NCBI RefSeq assembly: GCF_006874475.1
Contig: NZ_VIRM01000031.1
Coordinates: forward strand, 1 to 64,000
DNA length: 64,000 nt
Direction: 5' to 3'
Source: Microbispora hainanensis
Lineage (GTDB): Bacteria; Actinomycetota; Actinomycetes; Streptosporangiales; Streptosporangiaceae
The translations under genes were made by a program, and so were the position numbers. The notes beneath the pieces were generated by a model. It ran no database searches. It was not told the origin of the DNA and worked only from the letters and a program-made list of their open reading frames with translations. Below, in pieces: positions 27,131-36,135 of the stretch (the first letter of the stretch is position 1; the number at the start of each line of letters is the position of its first letter).

Positions 27131-29275
27131 ATGCAACTGACGATCATCGGCGCGGGCGCGATCGGCGGCACGATCGGTGCGCACATGATCCGAGCCGGCC
27201 ACGACGTGCTCCTGTGCGACGCCGACCCCGCGCACGTCGAGGCGATCAATCGCGACGGCCTGACCATCGAGGGGCCCGTCGAGAACTTCACGGTGAAGGC
27301 GCGGGCGGTCACCCCCGATGGCCTGCCGGAACGCCTGCACCACGTCGCGATCGCGGTCAAAAGCCATCACACCGACCAGGCCGCGCAGCTCGTGCGCGAT
27401 CGGCTCGATCCCGACGGCTACCTGGTCAGCTTCCAGAACGGCCTGACCGCCGACCGGCTCTCCGCCGTCGTCGGCGCCCACCGGCTCATCGTGAGCTTCG
27501 TGAACTTCGGCGCGGACGTCCTCGGCCCGGGCCGGATCATGCAGGGCAACATCGGCACCTTCCGGGTCGGCGAGCCGGCCGGCGGCGAGATCACCCCGCG
27601 GGTCCGCGAGCTCGTCGAGGCCCTGCCGTACGCCGAAGCCACCGGCAACATCATGGGCTTCCTCTGGGGCAAGGAGGCCTACGGCGCGATGCTCTACGCG
27701 GGCGCCGTCTCCGACCTGTCCATCGCCGACTCCCTCGAGGCGCCCGAGTGGCGGCCCCTCATGCTCGGCATCGCCAGGGAGGTGCTCGCGCAGGCGCCGG
27801 TGAAGCCCGAGGGATTCGACGGCTTCGACCCCGACGACCTCGAAGGCTCGCTCGACCGGCTCGTCACGTTCAACCGCAACAGCGCGAAATCCCACAGCGG
27901 CATCTACCGCGACCTGATGGTCCGCAAGCGCAAGACCGAGGTCGACGACCTGCTGCACGACCTGTCAGGGCCGCTGACGACCTTCACCGGTCAGCTGATC
28001 AAGGCGATCGAGCGGGGCGAGCGCACCTGCGAGGTCGCGAACCTCCGCCTGCTCGCGGCGTACGAACGGGCCGAACGGCTCGGCCGGCCGCTCGACGCCG
28101 TGGTCACGCTGTTCCCCGCGCCGCCGCGCGCGCCCGAGGGGCCCCTGCACGGCGTGCCGGTCGCCGTCAAGGACATGATCGACATCGCCGGGCACCCACG
28201 CGGCAACGGCAATCCCGGGTCGATGCGCGCCGAGCCGGCCGCCGACGACGCCCCGGTCGTCCAGGCGCTGCGCGCGGCCGGCGCGGACGTCTTCGCGGCG
28301 ACCTCGCTGCTGGAGTACGCGGCCGGCGCGGTCCACCCGGAGGTGCGGGAGGCGATGAACCCCTACAACCCCGGGCGGACGGCCGGCGGGTCCAGCGGAG
28401 GATCGGCCGCCCTGGTCGGCGCCGGCGTATGCCCGGTGGCGCTGGGCACCGACACGGGCGGCTCCATCCGGATCCCGGCCCACTACTGCGCCACGGTCGG
28501 ATTCAAGCCCAGCTACGGCGCGCTGCCACTCGACGGCGCCGAGGCGCTCGCCCCCACACTCGACCACGTGGGGCTGCTCGCCGACGACGTCGCGACCACG
28601 ACCACGGTCTTCTCGGCTCTCACCGGCGACCGTCCCCTGACCCGATCCGGTGCCGATATCCGGGTGGGCGTGCTCCCCGGCCTGCTGGAGCGCGCCGAGG
28701 TCCAGCCGGACGTGGCCGCCGCGGTCAGGGCGGCGCTCGACACCCTCCGCGACGCCGGCTACTCCGTCGCCGAGGTGGACGGCTCGGTCTTCGAGGAGCT
28801 CGACGCGACGTTCCCGCACATCCTGCTGTACGAGGCGTGGCAGGTGCACGGGGCGCGGGCGAGCGCGGATCCCGGCCACTACGGGCCGGAGACCCTGCGG
28901 CTGCTGCGTGCCGGCTCCGAGGTGAGCGAGGCCGACTATCGGAAGGCCCTCGCCGTACGGGAGCGGCTGCTGCCCGCCGCGACCGAGGTCTACGCGGGCG
29001 TCGACGTCCTGCTGACCCCCGCCGCGCCCTTCGTCGCGCCCGTCACCACGCCTCCCGTGGACACGCCGGAGGGGGCCGCGGAGGGCCTGTTCACCGGCAT
29101 CCACAACCTCACCGGAGCCCCGGCGCTGGTGCTGCCCTGCGGCTGGAGCGCCGACGGCCTCCCGATCGGACTCCAGCTGTCGTCGCCGCCGGGCACCGAC
29201 ATGGAACTGCTGGCCGTGGCCGCCCACGTGGAGTCGACACTCGCCGTGGACGTCCGCAGGCCCGCCTTCAACTGA
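27131..29275 (+). CDS. Fusion of ketopantoate reductase-like and amidase domains
   Basis: 714 residues in one unbroken frame. Residues 1-325 are a ketopantoate reductase family protein: [14 protein letters not shown] (NADP loop), Asn103 in FQNGL, Lys181 in WGKEAYGAM and RKTEVDDLL near the acid position. Residues 335-714 are an amidase-signature enzyme with Lys347 (GVPVAVKD), Ser421 ([10 protein letters not shown]) and Ser445 ([12 protein letters not shown]), the full catalytic triad with normal spacing (98 and 24 residues). The amidase half lacks the usual N-terminal 60 or so residues. The enzyme could hydrolyse an amide and process the product as an oxo or hydroxy acid. Divergent from the importer operon and followed by an alcohol dehydrogenase. 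Confidence 0.88.
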   Translation: MQLTIIGAGAIGGTIGAHMIRAGHDVLLCDADPAHVEAINRDGLTIEGPVENFTVKARAVTPDGLPERLHHVAIAVKSHHTDQAAQLVRDRLDPDGYLVSFQNGLTADRLSAVVGAHRLIVSFVNFGADVLGPGRIMQGNIGTFRVGEPAGGEITPRVRELVEALPYAEATGNIMGFLWGKEAYGAMLYAGAVSDLSIADSLEAPEWRPLMLGIAREVLAQAPVKPEGFDGFDPDDLEGSLDRLVTFNRNSAKSHSGIYRDLMVRKRKTEVDDLLHDLSGPLTTFTGQLIKAIERGERTCEVANLRLLAAYERAERLGRPLDAVVTLFPAPPRAPEGPLHGVPVAVKDMIDIAGHPRGNGNPGSMRAEPAADDAPVVQALRAAGADVFAATSLLEYAAGAVHPEVREAMNPYNPGRTAGGSSGGSAALVGAGVCPVALGTDTGGSIRIPAHYCATVGFKPSYGALPLDGAEALAPTLDHVGLLADDVATTTTVFSALTGDRPLTRSGADIRVGVLPGLLERAEVQPDVAAAVRAALDTLRDAGYSVAEVDGSVFEELDATFPHILLYEAWQVHGARASADPGHYGPETLRLLRAGSEVSEADYRKALAVRERLLPAATEVYAGVDVLLTPAAPFVAPVTTPPVDTPEGAAEGLFTGIHNLTGAPALVLPCGWSADGLPIGLQLSSPPGTDMELLAVAAHVESTLAVDVRRPAFN

Positions 29276-29303
29276 TCCGACCGACCCCACGAAGGAAATC
29301 CCC

Positions 29304-30374
29304 TTGCGCGCCGCCCTCTACATGTCCGCCGGCCACGTCGTCGTCGAGGACGTGCCCGACCCCGTGTTGTCCGAGCCGGCCGACGCCGTCGTACGTGTCC
29401 TGCGCGCCGCCGTCTGCGGCTCGGACCTGTGGTCCTATCGGGGCGTCATCACCCGTGCCGAGCGGTCCCGGCTGGGTCACGAGTTCATCGGCGTCGTGGA
29501 GGAGGTGGGCGGCGAGGTCCGCACCGTCCGCCCCGGCGACCTGGTCGTCGCGCCCTTCACGTGGTCCGACAACACTTGCCCCGCCTGCCTGGACGGAATC
29601 CAGTCCTCGTGCGAGAGGGGCGGCACCTTCGCCTCGGCGGGCGCCGACGGCGGCCAGGGCCAGGCGGTGCGGGTGCCGTGGGCCGACGGAACGCTGGTGA
29701 AGGTGCCCGGCGGCCTGGCCGGTGCCGACGAGTCCCTGTATCCCGCGCTGCTGGCGGCCTCCGACGTGATGGGCACCGGTCTGCACGGAGCCGTCATGGC
29801 GGGTGTCTCCGAGGGGTCCACGGTGGCCGTCATCGGCGACGGAGCCGTCGGGCTGTGCGCGGTGCTGGGGGCGAAGGCCGTCCTCGGGGCCGAGCGGATC
29901 TTCCTGATGAGCCGCCACCCGGACCGCGCCGCCGTCGGCAAGTTCTTCGGGGCGACCGACGTCATCGCCGAGCGGGGCGAGGAAGGCATCGCCGCCGTAC
30001 GCGAGCGGACCGGCGGCCTCGGGGTGCGGCATGTGGTCGAGGCGGTCGGCACGCCGGAGTCCTGGGCCATGGCGGTCGGCATGGCCAGGGACGGCGGTGC
30101 CATCGGCGCGGTGGGCGTGCCGCACACGGCGCCGACGCTGCCGCTGTTCCAGCCGCTCGTCCACAATCTGAGCCTGAACCTCGGGATCGCGCCCGTACGC
30201 CGGTATCTCCCCGACCTGGTCGCGCGCATCACGGCCGGGACCCTGGATCCCGGCCCGGTGTTCGACACCGTCCTCCCGCTGGAGAACGTGGCGCAGGGGT
30301 ACGCAGCGATGGCCTCCCGGGAGGCGATCAAGATCATGCTCACCACGGACGACCCCGCGCCGGCGTTCTCATAG
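29304..30374 (+). CDS. Zinc-dependent alcohol dehydrogenase (MDR family)
   Basis: 356 residues from TTG 29304 with GAAGGA seven bases upstream, 28 bases after the fusion gene. Catalytic zinc ligands lie in AVCGSDLW and GHEFIG. The structural zinc loop reads DNTCPACLDGIQSSC, with Asp in place of the first Cys, a variation seen in some MDR subgroups. The Rossmann motif is VAVIGDGAVGLCAV, and the stretch after it (MSRHPDRAAVG) hints at NADP. It may act on the product of the preceding enzyme. Specificity unknown. Confidence 0.88.
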   Translation: MRAALYMSAGHVVVEDVPDPVLSEPADAVVRVLRAAVCGSDLWSYRGVITRAERSRLGHEFIGVVEEVGGEVRTVRPGDLVVAPFTWSDNTCPACLDGIQSSCERGGTFASAGADGGQGQAVRVPWADGTLVKVPGGLAGADESLYPALLAASDVMGTGLHGAVMAGVSEGSTVAVIGDGAVGLCAVLGAKAVLGAERIFLMSRHPDRAAVGKFFGATDVIAERGEEGIAAVRERTGGLGVRHVVEAVGTPESWAMAVGMARDGGAIGAVGVPHTAPTLPLFQPLVHNLSLNLGIAPVRRYLPDLVARITAGTLDPGPVFDTVLPLENVAQGYAAMASREAIKIMLTTDDPAPAFS

Positions 30375-30561
30375 CCGGCCTCCCGGCCGTAGCCGGCCGA
30401 GCACTGCCGCCTCGGCACGCGGGGGCGCACTCTCCACTTCTGCTGCGGCCGCATCAAGTTCTGTTCATTCCTGGGGAAAGTCGTTAACCTCATGGCCATC
30501 GGTCCTACGGGTCCGAGCCGCATCTTCCCCGCCCAGGGGCCGTACCTCGTGGAGAGCAGAA

Positions 30562-31455
30562 GTGACGATGGCGCGCTGGTTGGGCCGGTTGCTTCTGCTG
30601 ATCATCTCCGGCGTGCTGGCGATGACCGCCCTGGCGACGCCTGCTTCGGCCCATGGCCAGCTCGCGATGTCGACACCGGCCAAGGACGGCACGGTGCGCG
30701 AGCCGCTGGAGTCCCTCTCCCTCTACTTCACCGAGGCGCCCGCCCCGAACGCGTATTTCGCGGTCACCGCCCCCAGCGGGGCACGGGTCGACCGGCCCTG
30801 GACGCACGGCCGGCCGAAGCGCCTCGACAAGCCGGTCCAGGAGTACAACCTCGTCGACGGTTTCTGGGAACCGACCGTGTACAACACCGGATTCCCGGCG
30901 GAGGTCCCCGTCGCCTACTGGCCGGAACGGGGCGAGTACGTCGTCCGGTATCTGTCGATCGCCTCCGACGGAGAGCCGGTGCGGGGAGAGCTGCGGTTCA
31001 CCTACAAGGGCAGGACCTCGGAGCCGCCCAGGGGCTGGCAGGCCCCGGACAACGAGCCCGACCCCGGCCTGCTCGACTCCGACGAGCACGGGAGCGGCAC
31101 CCAGGCCCCCGCGCCGTCGACGAACGGCAGCCCGGCGGCGATGGGCCCGGCGGCGCCCCAGGCCGGCGGCAGCCCGGCCGCCGTTTCCGGAACCGGCGGT
31201 AGCCCGGCCACGGTGGCCGCGACGGGCAGCGCTGCCGCGCGGGCGGCGCAACCGGCCGACTCCGTGTTGTCGGTATGGCTGGTGCCCGCGGTCCTCGTCG
31301 CCGGAGCGGGCGCCCTGGTGGTGCGGGCCGCGCGGAGGCCTGTGCCCACCACCACGGCGGCCCGGCGGCCTTCCGGCCGCCCGCAGGCCAGGAAACCCGC
31401 ACGCGCCCCGGCGTCACGTACTCCACCGCGCTCCACGTCCGCCAAGCGACGCTGA
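30562..31455 (+). CDS. CopC-domain secreted protein with C-terminal membrane anchor
   Basis: 297 residues from GTG 30562 (GGAGAG just upstream). The signal peptide is cut after PASA, leaving a mature N-terminus starting with His (HGQLAMSTPAKDG), as in CopC proteins where that His helps bind copper. A beta-sandwich follows to about residue 155, then a Gly/Ser/Pro/Ala-rich linker with repeated GGSPA units, a single membrane helix (VWLVPAVLVAGAGALVV) and a basic tail. It would hold a copper-binding domain at the outer membrane face. First of three genes with a common metal theme. Confidence 0.78.
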   Translation: MTMARWLGRLLLLIISGVLAMTALATPASAHGQLAMSTPAKDGTVREPLESLSLYFTEAPAPNAYFAVTAPSGARVDRPWTHGRPKRLDKPVQEYNLVDGFWEPTVYNTGFPAEVPVAYWPERGEYVVRYLSIASDGEPVRGELRFTYKGRTSEPPRGWQAPDNEPDPGLLDSDEHGSGTQAPAPSTNGSPAAMGPAAPQAGGSPAAVSGTGGSPATVAATGSAAARAAQPADSVLSVWLVPAVLVAGAGALVVRAARRPVPTTTAARRPSGRPQARKPARAPASRTPPRSTSAKRR

Positions 31456-31485
31456 CTCGTCCCACCCCCCTCAGGAGAACCCCCC

Positions 31486-31959
31486 ATGACGATCGCCCCT
31501 GCGCGCCTGCGCCCGTTGCTCGCCGCGCTCACGCTCGGCGTGGCCCTGCTGATGGCCACCTCGGCCTGCGCCGGGTCGGATGCCGCCCCCGCCCAGTCGG
31601 CCGCTCCGGTATCCGTCGAGTCCGCTGCCCCGGCACCTGCCGAGTCGGCTCCCGCCGCCCCCGGCGACCCGGCCGCAGCCGCCCCCGCCGACCCGGCCGT
31701 GAAGGAGATCACCGTCACCGTCGCCGGTCGGAAGGTCACACCGCCGCCGGGCCGGATCGAGGTGGCCAAGGGCCAGACGGTGCGGATCACGGTCACCGGG
31801 GACGCCGCCGACGAGGCGCATCTGCACGGGTACGACAAGGAGGCCGAGCTTCAGCCCGGCACCCCGGCGAGCATCGAGTTCGTCGCCGATCAGACCGGCC
31901 TGTTCGAGATGGAAACCCACGAGTCGGGACTGCAGCTGTTCCAGCTCGTCGTGCGTTAG
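31486..31959 (+). CDS. Cupredoxin-like lipoprotein
   Basis: 157 residues with AGGAGA seven bases before ATG. The signal ends at a lipobox Cys28 (MATSAC). An Ala/Pro/Glu linker follows, then an EfeO/plastocyanin-like beta-barrel: GRIEVAKGQTVRITVTGD, DEAHLHGYDKEAEL, and TGLFEMETHESGLQLFQLVV. The two His of HLHG and the His of ETHES could bind copper or another soft metal, but the classical Cys ligand is absent. Its place between a CopC-like gene and a polytopic membrane protein suggests metal capture at the cell surface. Confidence 0.7.
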   Translation: MTIAPARLRPLLAALTLGVALLMATSACAGSDAAPAQSAAPVSVESAAPAPAESAPAAPGDPAAAAPADPAVKEITVTVAGRKVTPPPGRIEVAKGQTVRITVTGDAADEAHLHGYDKEAELQPGTPASIEFVADQTGLFEMETHESGLQLFQLVVR

Positions 31960-31968
31960 GCCGCCGGG

Positions 31969-33285
31969 ATGCTGCTGGCTCACGGCGTCGGCGGCCGGCA
32001 GGACCTGCCGATCCCGTTCTCGGCCGCGCTGACCGGTGCGGCCCTCGCGTTGCTCGTGTCGTTCGTGGCACTCGGCGCGCTGTGGAAACAACCGCGCCTT
32101 GATGCCGCCCTCACCGCTGCCCGCTCGGTGCCCGCCGCCCTGCAGACGGCGGTGACCTCGCCGGCCTGGCGGTGGGGCTGGCGGATCGCCGGGCTCGTCG
32201 CCGCGGCGTACTTCTGCATCGGGCTGATCTTCGGGCCCGATCGGGCCGACAATCCCACGGCCGGGGCGTTCTACGTCCTGTTCTGGGTCGGCCTGGTGCC
32301 GCTGTCGCTGCTGTTCGGCCCGGTGTGGCGCGGTCTGAACCCGCTGCGGACGCTGCACCTGCTGGCCTGCAAGGGGCTCGGACGCGACCCTGAGCTCGGC
32401 CTGCGGCCACTGCCCGCCGGCGTCGGATACTGGCCCGCCTGCGCCGGGCTGTTCGCCTTCGTCTGGCTGGAACTGGTCGCCCCCGAGCGGGCCACCCTGC
32501 CGGTCATCGGCGCCTGGCTCGCGGCCTACGCCGTGCTCATGCTCGCCGGAGCGGTGGTCTTCGGCTCCCGGTGGTTCGGCCACGCCGATCCGTTCGAGGT
32601 CTACAGCGACCTCGTGGGCAGGCTCGCCCCGGCGGCCCGACGCGGCGACGGCGTCGTGGTCTGGCGCAACTCCCTCGACGGCATGGCCGGGCTGCGACCG
32701 GCACCGGGACTGACGACACTGGTGGTCGTGCTCCTGGGCTCCACCATGTACGACAGCCTGTCCAACGCCCCGGTATGGGTGCGCTTCATGCAGGAAAGCT
32801 CGGTGCCGGCCCCGGTCACGGGCACCGCGGGCCTGGTCGCCGTCATCGCTGTGGTGCTCGCGGCGTACCGGGCCGCGACGGCGCTCGCCGGCCGATGGGG
32901 CGCGGCCCGGCCCGGCACCACGGCGGGAGAGACGGCCCACTCGATCGTGCCGATCGCCGTCGGATACGTGGTGGCCCACTACTACACCCTGTTCCTCCTG
33001 GAAGGGCAGCGGACCATCGCCCTGCTGTCCGACCCTCTGGACACCGGCGCAGACTGGCTCGGCACCGCGGGGTGGACCATCCAGGCGCTCGGCACCACCC
33101 CGGCCGGAGTCGCCACCCTCCAGGTCACGGTCATCGTCATCGGTCACGTGCTGGGCACCGTCCTGGCCCATGACCGCGCACTGGCCCTGTTCCCCCGCCG
33201 CACCGCCGTGCTCGGGCAGATTCCCCTGCTCGTGCTGATGGTCGTCTACACCGTCGTGGGGCTGCTTCTCCTGTTCGCCGCCTGA
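31969..33285 (+). CDS. Polytopic membrane protein of a metal-associated actinomycete family
   Basis: 438 residues with about ten hydrophobic helices and a start nine bases after the cupredoxin-like gene. The N-terminus AHGVGGRQDLPIPF is distinctive. PVWRGLNPLRTLHLLAC and VFGSRWFGHADPFEVYSD are loop segments with conserved-looking His and Asp. I recall automatic annotations calling relatives 'fenitrothion hydrolase', but I cannot confirm that and would not rely on it. Tight linkage to CopC-like and cupredoxin-like genes favours a role in metal uptake or membrane metalloprotein assembly. Confidence 0.65.
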   Translation: MLLAHGVGGRQDLPIPFSAALTGAALALLVSFVALGALWKQPRLDAALTAARSVPAALQTAVTSPAWRWGWRIAGLVAAAYFCIGLIFGPDRADNPTAGAFYVLFWVGLVPLSLLFGPVWRGLNPLRTLHLLACKGLGRDPELGLRPLPAGVGYWPACAGLFAFVWLELVAPERATLPVIGAWLAAYAVLMLAGAVVFGSRWFGHADPFEVYSDLVGRLAPAARRGDGVVVWRNSLDGMAGLRPAPGLTTLVVVLLGSTMYDSLSNAPVWVRFMQESSVPAPVTGTAGLVAVIAVVLAAYRAATALAGRWGAARPGTTAGETAHSIVPIAVGYVVAHYYTLFLLEGQRTIALLSDPLDTGADWLGTAGWTIQALGTTPAGVATLQVTVIVIGHVLGTVLAHDRALALFPRRTAVLGQIPLLVLMVVYTVVGLLLLFAA

Positions 33286-33352
33286 GCCGGGCCGGTCCTC
33301 TTGCAGGGCCGGCGGCTCGGTGCGCGGGCACCGCCGTAGCTTTCAATCGAAC

Positions 33353-33366
33353 TCGAAACGATTCGA
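33353..33366. promoter_or_regulatory. Upstream LacI-type operator copy
   Basis: TCGAAACGATTCGA, one mismatch pair from a perfect palindrome and matching the pair at 33544-33570. It lies about 190 bases upstream of them, a distance that would suit DNA looping. Confidence 0.5.
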
Positions 33367-33509
33367 CGAGGTCGGGCCGACCATCGGGTCGCACGAGTCA
33401 ACGGGAAGGGCCGTCCTGCGACCGAATCCCCAGGACCTGCGCGACCACAAGGCCCACGGCGTCACATGACGGCTGCGTGGCGAAGGCATATCACGGACAT
33501 TTCCAGCTC

Positions 33510-33539
33510 TTGACCCTTCCGTCCGCACGCGCTTATGGT
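33510..33539 (+). promoter_or_regulatory. Promoter of the secreted glycosidase gene
   Basis: TTGACC (33510-33515), 18-base spacer, TATGGT (33534-33539). The operator palindromes begin five bases downstream and would cover the transcription start, the classic position for repression. Confidence 0.65.
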
Positions 33540-33543
33540 CTTG

Positions 33544-33570
33544 TCGAATCGATTCGGCGAACCGATTCGA
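33544..33570. promoter_or_regulatory. Paired LacI-type operators at the glycosidase transcription start
   Basis: CGAATCGATTCG (33545-33556, perfect 12-bp palindrome) and CGAACCGATTCG (33558-33569, one mismatch pair), centres 13 bases apart. The consensus with the upstream copy is CGAANCGATTCG, similar in style to LacI-family sites. No LacI gene is in the window, so the repressor is encoded elsewhere. Confidence 0.6.
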
Positions 33571-33719
33571 CCCGGCCGCAGCCCGACGGGAAAGGCGCAT
33601 GGTCACACCCTCTGCGAGCACGCAGGATCGTGCCGCACGCCGTTCTCGCCTCCACACTCGCGCTGACCACGATCCCGTGGCCGCGATGCGGGCCGGCCCG
33701 TCCGCGAAAGAAGGAATGA

Positions 33720-35960
33720 ATGTCAGCTCATCCGAAACGCATGGTCGCACTCAGACATCCCGGCGGAACGGCTGCGGCACCCGGTCAGGGCCGGGGCCTG
33801 AACGGCAGAAAGGGACTCGCCGTCCTCGGGACACTGGTCGCCGCCGCCGCCTTCCTGGTCAGCGTCCAGCAGCCCGCCGCGGCGGACCCGGACGCCGGCT
33901 CCGCCGGCGTGAAACAGCTGAGCGTCGACCTGTCCGCAAAGACGAAGCCGTCCAAAGGGGTGGGCCTCGGCATTCTCTATGGCATCACGCAGGACGGGTT
34001 ACAACCGGCCGACGAATACCTCGAACCGCTGACGCTCAATGCCTACCGCAGCGGCGGCTGGTATGCGGGCGGCTGGATCAAGGACAAGTACACCTTCGGA
34101 CCGGGCACCCAGGCCAACATCGACGCGGTCATCGCCGAGGCGAAGCGTTTACAGCGCCCGCCCCGTCACAAGTTCGAATACCAGGTCCTGCTCAGTGACG
34201 TGTTCGGCTCGACCGGCGGGGCTCCGGCGAACACGCTGTGGCCGTGCACCGGCGGCGACTGCAGCAACTGGATCGAGTTCATCGACGCGACCGTGACCAA
34301 GCTCCAGGCTTCCGGCCAGAAGTTCACCTACGAGATCTGGAACGAGCCCGATCTCGGCATCTTCTGGAGACCGGGCGTCAACACGGAACAGTACTTCCAG
34401 ATGTGGGACAGCGCCTATCGCGAGATCCGGCGCATCGCCCCGGCCGCGACGATCGCCGGCCCGTCGTTCGCCTACACCCCTGAGCGACGTCCCGACGAAT
34501 GGCAGGCCTTCCTGGCCCACGTCAAGGCCGCGAACACCGTCCCGGACGAGATCACCAACCACGACGAGGGGACCGTCGACGACCCGGTCACCGTCGGCAC
34601 GTCCCTGTCGGACGCGCTCGACGCCAACGGGATCGCCCAGCGGCCCCTCTCGGCCAACGAGTACCAGCCCGCGGATCGGCAGACCGCCGGAGACACCGCC
34701 TGGTACAACGCCCGGCTGGCGCAGTCGAACTACGCCAACGCCATGCGCGGAAACTGGAGCTGCTGCGTCATTCCGAACCTGACCGGGCTGCTCACCAAGA
34801 TCCCGAGCGGATGGGCGCCCAACGGGAACTGGTGGGTGATGCGCACGTACGCCGACATGACGGGGACACTGGTCTCCACCTCCGAACAAGTCGGATCGAC
34901 CGCGATCTCCGCGTCCGCGGACCCCGCGAAGAAGCGCGCGGTGGCGCTGCTCGGTGACATTCAGGGCGCATACGCCGGGCCGACGGCCGTGACGTTCACG
35001 GGGCTGTCCTCGACGCCGTGGCTGGTCCGCGGCGGTCTCGTGCACGCCACTGTCTACAGGATCCCTGACCAGGCCCCCCTGTACACGCGCCAGGCCGTCT
35101 TCAGCCAGGACGTCAAGGTCGACAACGGCGCCATCACGGTGCCGTTCGACTTCGCGTCGCGGCACGACGCCTACGCCGTCTATCTGTCCTGGACCGAACC
35201 ACAGGCGATCTCTCTCGACGCCCCGGCCGCCGTGCGGCCCGGGAGCACCTACACCGTCCCGGTGACGTTCACCAACGGCGGCGGGCAGACGGATCGCGAC
35301 GTCCGGACGAGTCTCGCCGCCTACACCCCGGACGGCAAGCCGGCCCCGGGGATCACCATCACCTGCGCCGACGGTCACGCGCCGGCGTGCCCGGGCGTGC
35401 CCAAGCTGGACTCCGGTCAGAGCACCGTCGTGCGGTACACGATGACGACCTCTGCCGATCTCCCCAAAGACAACTACCGGTTCACGGCGGCCGCCACGGC
35501 GAAGTCCGAAGGCCAGGACATCTCCGTGAAGAACTCTGCCGACGCGTTGTTGCAATGTGAGGTCGGGGACGTCTGCGAGGCCGAGGACGGAGCTCTGGCC
35601 GGCGGAGCATGCCTGGCCACGGACCATCCCGGGTATACGGGATCGGGCTTCGTCGCATGCTTCACCTCACGGGGGCCCAGCGTGACTCAGCGGATCGTCG
35701 CCCAGGATGCGGGCACATACTCGCTGGACCTCCGCTACTCGGCCGGCCCCGACGGCCCGGCCGGCACCCGGAGCGCATCGGTGTCGGTCAACGGCGGAGC
35801 TCCCCGGCAAATCCTGCTTCCGCTCACCGGGAGCTGGAACACCTGGGCCGACGCGACCATTCCGGTGCAGCTGGCGGCGGGCGTCAACACGATCAGCGTC
35901 GCCTACGGTTCCGCTGACGCCGGGTGGTTCAACCTCGACCACTTGGTGGCCGCCAAGTAG
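33720..35960 (+). CDS. Secreted glycoside hydrolase, GH39-like, with C-terminal carbohydrate-binding module
   Basis: 746 residues. A signal peptide is cut near PAAADPDAG (residues 52-60). The catalytic barrel of clan GH-A type has the acid/base Glu209 in YEIWNEPDLG and a likely nucleophile Glu314 in LSANEYQPAD. A beta-sandwich domain (about 495-610) follows, then a CBM6/35-like module starting at CEAEDGALAGGAC. It should act outside the cell on a plant or microbial glycan, plausibly a xyloside or related beta-glycoside. The LacI-type operators at its promoter imply induction by a sugar. AAGGA lies four bases before ATG. Confidence 0.8.
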   Translation: MSAHPKRMVALRHPGGTAAAPGQGRGLNGRKGLAVLGTLVAAAAFLVSVQQPAAADPDAGSAGVKQLSVDLSAKTKPSKGVGLGILYGITQDGLQPADEYLEPLTLNAYRSGGWYAGGWIKDKYTFGPGTQANIDAVIAEAKRLQRPPRHKFEYQVLLSDVFGSTGGAPANTLWPCTGGDCSNWIEFIDATVTKLQASGQKFTYEIWNEPDLGIFWRPGVNTEQYFQMWDSAYREIRRIAPAATIAGPSFAYTPERRPDEWQAFLAHVKAANTVPDEITNHDEGTVDDPVTVGTSLSDALDANGIAQRPLSANEYQPADRQTAGDTAWYNARLAQSNYANAMRGNWSCCVIPNLTGLLTKIPSGWAPNGNWWVMRTYADMTGTLVSTSEQVGSTAISASADPAKKRAVALLGDIQGAYAGPTAVTFTGLSSTPWLVRGGLVHATVYRIPDQAPLYTRQAVFSQDVKVDNGAITVPFDFASRHDAYAVYLSWTEPQAISLDAPAAVRPGSTYTVPVTFTNGGGQTDRDVRTSLAAYTPDGKPAPGITITCADGHAPACPGVPKLDSGQSTVVRYTMTTSADLPKDNYRFTAAATAKSEGQDISVKNSADALLQCEVGDVCEAEDGALAGGACLATDHPGYTGSGFVACFTSRGPSVTQRIVAQDAGTYSLDLRYSAGPDGPAGTRSASVSVNGGAPRQILLPLTGSWNTWADATIPVQLAAGVNTISVAYGSADAGWFNLDHLVAAK

Positions 35961-35990
35961 CACAGTGACGCGTTCTCCGTCGCATACTCA

Positions 35991-36038
35991 GGCAGCCCCA
36001 TCCGGCAACCGGCTACGCCGGTGGCGGATGGGGCTGCC
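35991..36038. terminator. Bidirectional terminator
   Basis: Perfect 14-bp outer stem (GGCAGCCCCATCCG at 35991-36004, complement at 36025-36038) with an inner ACCGGC/GCCGGT hairpin. It lies between the convergent glycosidase and iron alcohol dehydrogenase genes and can serve both. Confidence 0.85.
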
Positions 36039-36135
36039 GCCTGCTGCGCCGGAACGGGCGGCTCCCGTCAAGGCGTGGCTGGCGACTCCGATACCCGTGG
36101 TGGTGCAGGGAGCTCGTCGTCGGATGAAAGGCCCG

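Noticed and set aside
25162-29700. 1512-codon open frame on the plus strand across the binding protein and the fusion gene
   Set aside because: It runs antisense to one real gene and out of frame with another. The two real genes carry intact signatures and this frame has none.
31969-33285. Naming the polytopic membrane protein a pesticide hydrolase
   Set aside because: Based only on a remembered automatic annotation; no catalytic motif for such a reaction is visible and the neighbours point to metals.
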